In this document: positions 8,701 to 11,825 of the stretch, piece after piece | Layout: every line of letters starts with the position of its first letter | How positions within the stretch are numbered: position 1 is the first letter of the stretch | Assembly (NCBI GenBank): GCA_003487005.1 | Contig: DNFG01000299.1 | Coordinates: 1 to 11,825, forward strand | Direction: 5' to 3' | Length of the DNA stretch: 11,825 nt | Source of the DNA: Bryobacterales bacterium | GTDB taxonomy: Bacteria; Acidobacteriota; Terriglobia; Bryobacterales; Bryobacteraceae | Program-made: the position numbers and the translations under genes | The notes under the pieces: generated by a model | Database searches by the model: none | What the model saw: the letters and a program-made list of their open reading frames with translations, nothing else | What the model was told of the DNA's origin: nothing

Positions 8701-9300
8701 GCCGTCGAGGGTGACGTCGGAGCGGTTGGCGCGGGTGCCGTCGATGGAATAGCCGACGATGTGGGTAGGTTCAAAGGGGCGGTCGAGGCGCTGGCTGCGG
8801 GTGAAACTGACGCCGGCGGCCAAGCCGATGAGTTGGAAGGGATTACCGTGGGCAACGGGGAGGTCCTGAACCCGGCGGGAATCGATCACGCCGCCGAGGG
8901 AGGCGGAGGCGGTATTCAGGAGGGGGGCCTCTTCGGTGACAGTAATACTCTGTTCCGCGGTGCCGATTTCGAGGGAGATTTCGATTTCGAGGCGGTCGTT
9001 CACGCGGACTTCGACATTGTCGCGGAGGTACTTCTTGAAGCCCGGGGCGGCGGCTTCGATGCGATAGGGGCCAGGGATGAGGAAGGCAGCCTGGTAAGAA
9101 CCGGCTTCATTGGTGGTGATGGTGACCTTAGTGCCCATGGACTTGCTGATGACGTCCACGGTGGCGCCGGGGATGACGGCTCCGGTTGCGTCGAGGACGC
9201 GACCGACGACGGTGCCGCGGGCTTCCTGGGCAGCGAGGGGGAGGCTGAGCATTGTGACAACAATCAACAGTGCGCAAGCCCGGATACGAATATCAGACAT
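5791..9300 (-). CDS. Oar-like TonB-dependent receptor with N-terminal carboxypeptidase-regulatory-like domain
   Basis: A 1169-residue outer-membrane receptor. Residues 1-24 form a signal peptide (ACALLIVVTMLSLPLAA, cleavage near AAQ). Residues about 29-112 form a carboxypeptidase-regulatory-like/CarboxypepD_reg fold: GTVVGRVLDATGAVIPGATV, TTNEAGSYQAAFLIPGPYRI and AAPGFKKY. A plug domain follows, about 120-255, with ITVTEEAPLLNT, DLPVAHGNPFQLIGLAAGV, the SIDGTRANRSDVTLDGAP segment, and TEGGVTNISIKSGTNEFHG. The rest is a long beta-barrel rich in aromatic strands, including LRYEFENPLTERWNR, and ends in LGARLVF with terminal Phe. Such Oar-type receptors are abundant in Acidobacteriota and are thought to import large substrates such as glycan or peptide fragments using TonB energy; the ligand is unknown here. 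The ATG at 9300 is chosen because AAAGGAG (9317-9311) lies 10 nt upstream and the protein then opens with the signal peptide; an ATG 69 bp upstream lacks both. Divergent from the winged-helix gene at 9459 and closed by a terminator. Confidence 0.93.
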   Translation of the reverse strand: MSDIRIRACALLIVVTMLSLPLAAQEARGTVVGRVLDATGAVIPGATVDVISKSMGTKVTITTNEAGSYQAAFLIPGPYRIEAAAPGFKKYLRDNVEVRVNDRLEIEISLEIGTAEQSITVTEEAPLLNTASASLGGVIDSRRVQDLPVAHGNPFQLIGLAAGVSFTRSQRLDRPFEPTHIVGYSIDGTRANRSDVTLDGAPSTATANNGEVIASYVPPPDIVAEFKVQTATFDASFGQTEGGVTNISIKSGTNEFHGTAYFNKMAPELFANDFFANANRIERPDFTYNRWGGTIGGPVRIPGLYDGRNKTFFMYGYEGIKESRPRNNGTPTVATPQMKTGDFSSLLAHNSAFQIYNPFTRRAVGSRFQQDPFPGNIIPSSLINPVANNIQKYFADPLSTGNPDGSNNFQNPALLEKIDYGTHTIRADQNLGDKQRLFARISWYDRDSDYNNYFGNLATGEWFQFISRAAVVDDVITITPTTVLNFRYGYNRFIRATRGNPESDGFDLTSLGFPSSLNNAIPEQIRRFPRIDIAGYQGTAGGGEWRPNDLHSFNASIQHTRGAHFLKGGMEFRSYRETRRLFANDQTARFNFDTTWTRGPIDNSPAAPGNYGQSYAAFLLGLPSASNSYISRQPDYAEQSLSWGFFVHDDWKVNSRLTLNLGLRYEFENPLTERWNRSVRGFDFGYVPPFESTVQANYAANPTPEVPASQFQTRGGLTFAGVNGQPRGLYNTPKDNLMPRIGFAYRLNPATVIRGGYGMFFGFLGQRRGDVIQTGFQANTPFIPSRDNGLTFIANLSNPFPDGIIEPVGNANGPLTFMGQSVTFFQENPLNSYMQRWQLGIQRELGGGFMVETSYVANRGTHIELNQNLNVVPQRYLSTSPVRDDPTNNYLSANIANPFRNLLPAGAAAAYNANVAARERLLRPYPHFEGVNTTRFDGYSWYHSLQVNIEKRFSKNYTFLGNYTFSKFMQATEVLNQDDARPYEVISDFDRPHRLTMSGIWEMPFGRGQKFGADVNGFANAIIAGWQLNGIYTYQSGPPIGFGNIIFNGDIRNVALPRSEQSVERWFNVDAGFNRVAAQQLTRNVRTFQPRFGFIRAHHVNNYDLSMIKNNKIGEKINMQLRFEFLNAFNRPQFAAPNTNPTVAAFGMIQSSTQDNYARRIQLGARLVF

Positions 9301-9326
9301 GGATAGACAACTCCTTTCGAGACAGG

Positions 9327-9350
9327 GATCCCCTTGAGAGGTAGGGGATC
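9327..9350 (-). promoter_or_regulatory. Hairpin in the leader of the TonB-receptor mRNA
   Basis: GATCCCCT (9327-9334) and AGGGGATC (9343-9350) form a perfect 8-bp stem with an 8-nt loop. It ends 9 nt before the Shine-Dalgarno AAAGGAG (9317-9311) in the direction of the receptor transcript. No U-tract follows, so it is not an intrinsic terminator. It may influence translation or mRNA stability; no known riboswitch class is recognised. Confidence 0.4.
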
Positions 9351-9413
9351 GGGCAAAGACCACGTCCATGTTGTCCGAATCTTGACCAGGGCGGAAGTAG
9401 GTAACGGCAGAAA

Positions 9414-9432
9414 ACCGGTTACTTACCGGTTA
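9414..9432. promoter_or_regulatory. Tandem ACCGGTTA repeat at 11-bp period, candidate operator
   Basis: ACCGGTTA occurs at 9414-9421 and again at 9425-9432, exactly 11 bp apart, so both copies face the same side of the DNA helix. The core ACCGGT is itself palindromic, and GTTAAC follows at 9429-9434. The site lies 27 bp before the winged-helix start codon and 114 bp before the receptor start codon. Tandem direct repeats with 11-bp period are typical of OmpR/PhoB-type winged-helix proteins, the fold predicted for the neighbouring product. Binding by that product is an inference. Confidence 0.45.
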
Positions 9433-9458
9433 ACAAAACATGTAAATGGGCGTAAACT

Positions 9459-10703
9459 ATGAGCGTGCCGACAGAGGAACAGGAACAGGCCCGATTTCGG
9501 GATGAACTGGCGAGAGTCCAAAGAAGCGAGACGTTTCGCTCGTCGGAGTCGATGCGCAGACTGTTGGGTTATTTGGGTGAAGCGCATTTGGCGGGGACAT
9601 CGAAGCAACTGAAGGAGTACACGATCGGGCGGGATGTGATGGGCAAGCCCGAGGACTACGATCCTCGGGTGGATGCATCAGTTCGGGTACAGATCGGGAA
9701 GTTGCGGCAGAAACTGGAGCAGTATTACCGGGAGGAGGGGGCGGGAGCGCCACTGCGGGTCACGCTGCCGAAGGGGCACTTTGAACTCAGGGTGGAAGAC
9801 CGGACGGGGATGCGCGGGGCGAGCGCCGGGGCGGGCGCAGACCGCTGGAGGTGGGCGGCGTTGGCCGGGGTGGTCATTGCGATGGGGGCGCTGATGTGGG
9901 GAGCGGTGGGGTGGCAGAGGTCCGGGGCGCCGGAGGCGGTGGCGGAGACCTGGCCGGAGGAGATGCACCGGTTCTGGGGACCGTTTCTGGATAGCAGAAA
10001 GGCAACAGTGGTGGTGCTGGGAAGTCCGATGTTTATCCGGTTCCACAACCAGTATTTCCGGAATCCCCTGGCGAACAGTTGGGAGGAGGTGCAGGAGAAG
10101 GTGCCGCTGGAGGAGATGAGGAGATTTCTGGGGGCGCCGACGGCTCCGGCGGAGACGCGAAGGTGGACACCACTGGGAGAGGCGATGGCGGCATTCCGGA
10201 TGGCGATGGTGCTGGGTCCGGTGCGGCCGGATTTGACGCTCAAGCGGAGTTCCGTGCTGGCGTGGGAGGATGTGCGGGTGAGCGATCTGATCTTTCTGGG
10301 GCCGACGAAATTCAATCCGCAGTTGGCGGTGCTGCCGGTGGAGCAGGATTTTGTGTTTGCGGAAATGGGGATTCGCAATTTGAGACCGCGGGAGGGGGAA
10401 TTGGCGGAGTACCGGAGGTACACGCCTGCGGAAATGGAGGACATCCCAGAGGAGTACGCACTGGTGACGCGAGTGCGGGGGGTGGAGGGATGGGGTGAGG
10501 TGCTGGCGCTGGCGTCGACGACCACGGAGGGGACATGGGCGGCGGTCGAATACGTGACCAACAACGCCACTCTGAAAGAGTTAATGAGCAAGGTAGAAAC
10601 GCCGGAGGGGATGCCGGACCGCTACCAGGTGGTGTTGCGGTGCCGGTTCAAGGAGCAGGTGCCGATCCGGACGGAGTACGTCACGCACCACGTGCTGAAG
10701 TAA
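9459..10703 (+). CDS. Membrane-anchored winged-helix (OmpR/PhoB-like) regulator with unassigned outer domain
   Basis: A 414-residue protein with three parts. Residues about 15-112 resemble a Trans_reg_C-type winged helix: LRRLL-like helix at 32-39, KEYTIGRDVMG at 52-62, DYDPRVDASVRVQIGKLRQK as the likely recognition helix at 67-85, and PLRVTLPKGHFEL at 98-110 as the wing. Residues 131-152 (AALAGVVIAMGALMWGAVGW core) form a single membrane span preceded by basic RW residues, so the N-terminus should face the cytoplasm. The C-terminal 260 residues, probably periplasmic, belong to no family I can name; visible motifs are FWGPFLDSRKATVVVLGSPM, FLGPTKFNPQL and STTTEGTWAAVEYVT. The topology is like ToxR/CadC one-component regulators. 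It is divergent from the TonB-receptor gene and separated from it by a tandem repeat, so it may regulate that gene. No strong Shine-Dalgarno precedes ATG 9459. Its stop is 9 bp from the converging DegT gene. Winged helix and span likely; target and signal are inference. Confidence 0.75.
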   Translation: MSVPTEEQEQARFRDELARVQRSETFRSSESMRRLLGYLGEAHLAGTSKQLKEYTIGRDVMGKPEDYDPRVDASVRVQIGKLRQKLEQYYREEGAGAPLRVTLPKGHFELRVEDRTGMRGASAGAGADRWRWAALAGVVIAMGALMWGAVGWQRSGAPEAVAETWPEEMHRFWGPFLDSRKATVVVLGSPMFIRFHNQYFRNPLANSWEEVQEKVPLEEMRRFLGAPTAPAETRRWTPLGEAMAAFRMAMVLGPVRPDLTLKRSSVLAWEDVRVSDLIFLGPTKFNPQLAVLPVEQDFVFAEMGIRNLRPREGELAEYRRYTPAEMEDIPEEYALVTRVRGVEGWGEVLALASTTTEGTWAAVEYVTNNATLKELMSKVETPEGMPDRYQVVLRCRFKEQVPIRTEYVTHHVLK

Positions 10704-10712
10704 GGCGGCGGC

Positions 10713-11825
10713 TCAGGCGAGTTCGCGGCGGTGGGCCCAGACCTTCTCGAAGGCTCTGGCGTACTGTTCAATGAGATCGGGGGCTTCGCCGTACTGGCAG
10801 CGGACGAAGAGGTGGTTGGCGTTCACCCAGGCGTTGCCGGGCATGGAGGCGGGGATGACGGGCGGATGGTGCCACCATTTGGCCTCTGAATAGATCTTGA
10901 GTTTGTGCTGTTCGGGGTAGTCCCAGAAGCTGGCATCGACGCCTTCGGCCTTGAGGGCTTTGAGGATGGCCTCCCGGGGGGCGCCGGCTTTGGCGAAGTC
11001 GATCAGGAGCATGTTGCCGCTGTAGTAGGCGCGTTCCTGGCCGGGGAGGAGGCGGGGTTCGGTGACGCCCTCGAGTTGGGTGAGGCGGGCGTTGAGGGCC
11101 TTGACGTTCTTGCGGGCGACGGCATTGCGTTCGTCGAGGGAGCGGAGTTGGACGCGGGCGATGGCGGCAGCCATGGGGTGCATCCGGTATTTCTGGCCAA
11201 AACCAGTGCCTTCGTAGGCGCGGACGGGGCTGTCGGCGGGGAATTTGCCGGGGTCTTCATAGTGGCCGAAGGCGGCGGCGCGTTCGTAGAATTCGCGGGT
11301 TTTGTACATACCCATGCCGCCTTCGACGGAGGGCATGACCTTGGAGAGCTGGTAGCTGTAAATGGCCATGTCGCCGAAGGTGCCCATCTTGCGGCCGTGC
11401 ATGGAGGCGCCGTGGGCGTGGGCGGCGTCTTCGAGGAGGATGAGCCCTTTTTCGCGGGCCCAGGCGGAGATGGCGTCCATGTCGCAGGGCATGCCCCAGG
11501 AGTGCATGACTTCGACGGCTTTGGTGCGCGGGGTGAGCTTGCGTTTGGCGTCTTCGAGGTCAAAAGTGGCGGTTTTGGGGTCGATGTCGATGAAGATGGG
11601 GACGAGTCCAAAGAAGCGGAGAGCGAGGCAGGGAGAAAAGAAGGTGTAGGAAGGGACCATGACTTCGCTGCCGGGGGGGAGGTCGAGGGCGAAGTACATG
11701 GAGGTGATGGCGCTGGTGCCGTTCATGTGGGCTTTGACGAATTCGGCGCCGGTATACTGCTGCCATTCCTTCTCGAAGAGGGGGATTTCCTGGTAGAAAC
11801 GGCCGGAGTCGATAGATCGGAAGAG
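10713..11825 (-). CDS. DegT/DnrJ/EryC1 (StrS) family PLP-dependent aminotransferase, 5'-truncated by the window edge
   Basis: The C-terminal roughly 366 residues of a second DegT-family enzyme. The reading frame continues upstream of the first in-frame ATG (11726) with family-like sequence, DSGRFYQEIPLFEKEW and FVKAHMNGTSA, so that ATG is internal and about 25-30 N-terminal residues are missing. Counting from 11813, key sites are NGTSAITSM at 31-39, VPSYTFFSP at 53-61, MHSWGMPCDMDAI at 103-115, EDAAHAHGA at 128-136 with Asp129, and SYQLSKVMPSVEGGMGMY with Lys158 as the predicted PLP lysine. The MHSWGMPCDMD motif and the C-terminal YPEQHKLKIYSEAKWWHHPP put it in a different subgroup from the DegT protein at 4438-5688. 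The reaction is probably transamination of a keto sugar or cyclitol, but the substrate is unknown. Its stop lies 9 bp from the stop of the converging regulator gene, with no hairpin between. The last four codons (11814-11825) are likely adapter sequence. Confidence 0.88.
   Translation of the reverse strand, partial: LFRSIDSGRFYQEIPLFEKEWQQYTGAEFVKAHMNGTSAITSMYFALDLPPGSEVMVPSYTFFSPCLALRFFGLVPIFIDIDPKTATFDLEDAKRKLTPRTKAVEVMHSWGMPCDMDAISAWAREKGLILLEDAAHAHGASMHGRKMGTFGDMAIYSYQLSKVMPSVEGGMGMYKTREFYERAAAFGHYEDPGKFPADSPVRAYEGTGFGQKYRMHPMAAAIARVQLRSLDERNAVARKNVKALNARLTQLEGVTEPRLLPGQERAYYSGNMLLIDFAKAGAPREAILKALKAEGVDASFWDYPEQHKLKIYSEAKWWHHPPVIPASMPGNAWVNANHLFVRCQYGEAPDLIEQYARAFEKVWAHRRELA
11814..11825. 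other. Illumina adapter-like sequence at the right edge
   Basis: The final 12 bases read AGATCGGAAGAG, identical to the first 12 bases of the widely used Illumina TruSeq adapter (AGATCGGAAGAGC). A chance exact match placed precisely at the end of the sequence is very unlikely. The DegT frame reads family-like IDSGRFYQ up to 11813, then LFRS from the adapter bases. The window probably ends at an untrimmed contig end. Confidence 0.8.

Noticed and set aside
5602..9306. A 1234-codon open frame on the plus strand, antisense to the TonB receptor and part of the DegT gene
   Set aside because: It is a shadow of the highly biased minus-strand genes. Its translation is low-complexity Gly/Ala/Glu/Val with no recognisable domain, while the opposite strand encodes complete, well-recognised proteins.
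5791..9369. Longer TonB-receptor start at 9369
   Set aside because: It would place 23 residues without signal-peptide character before the obvious signal peptide, and the good ribosome site at 9317-9311 serves ATG 9300.

Overview
The window looks like a chromosomal piece of an Acidobacteriota genome, probably of the Bryobacter/Solibacter kind. This is an inference from gene types, not a database match. The supporting signs are high GC, a large Oar-like TonB-dependent receptor with an N-terminal carboxypeptidase-regulatory-like domain, a CBM9/DUF5916 outer-membrane protein, a PEP-CTERM protein, and a membrane-anchored winged-helix protein of a type common in that group. No tRNA, rRNA, CRISPR array or insertion sequence was seen.

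Layout, left to right: (1) 1-285, minus, the N-terminal end of a GH78-type alpha-L-rhamnosidase-like protein running off the left edge. (2) 401-1009, plus, a small secreted PEP-CTERM protein. (3) 1038-1070, a terminator hairpin that can serve both converging genes. (4) 1092-2117, minus, a class II fructose-bisphosphate aldolase. (5) 2231-4411 and 4438-5688, minus, a CBM9/DUF5916 outer-membrane protein preceded by a DegT/DnrJ/EryC1 aminotransferase, 26 bp apart and probably co-transcribed. (6) 5737-5768, a terminator hairpin closing (7) 5791-9300, minus, the Oar-like TonB-dependent receptor. (8) 9301-9458, a divergent control region with an 8-bp direct repeat at 11-bp period. (9) 9459-10703, plus, a membrane-anchored winged-helix regulator with an unassigned C-terminal domain. 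(10) 10713 to the right edge, minus, a second DegT-type aminotransferase lacking its N-terminus.

The genes suggest a cell-envelope and carbohydrate theme: outer-membrane uptake (TonB receptor, CBM9 barrel), amino-sugar-type PLP enzymes (two), a deglycosylating enzyme, a surface-sorted protein, and one housekeeping glycolysis/gluconeogenesis enzyme. The most interesting part is the divergent pair at 9300/9459. A ToxR/CadC-like topology (winged helix, one membrane span, outer domain) faces a TonB receptor gene across a short region holding a tandem repeat with the spacing expected for an OmpR/PhoB-type winged helix. The plus strand is strongly G-rich throughout, whichever strand encodes the gene. 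The last 12 bases (11814-11825) equal the start of the common Illumina adapter, so the right edge is probably a contig end carrying adapter sequence.
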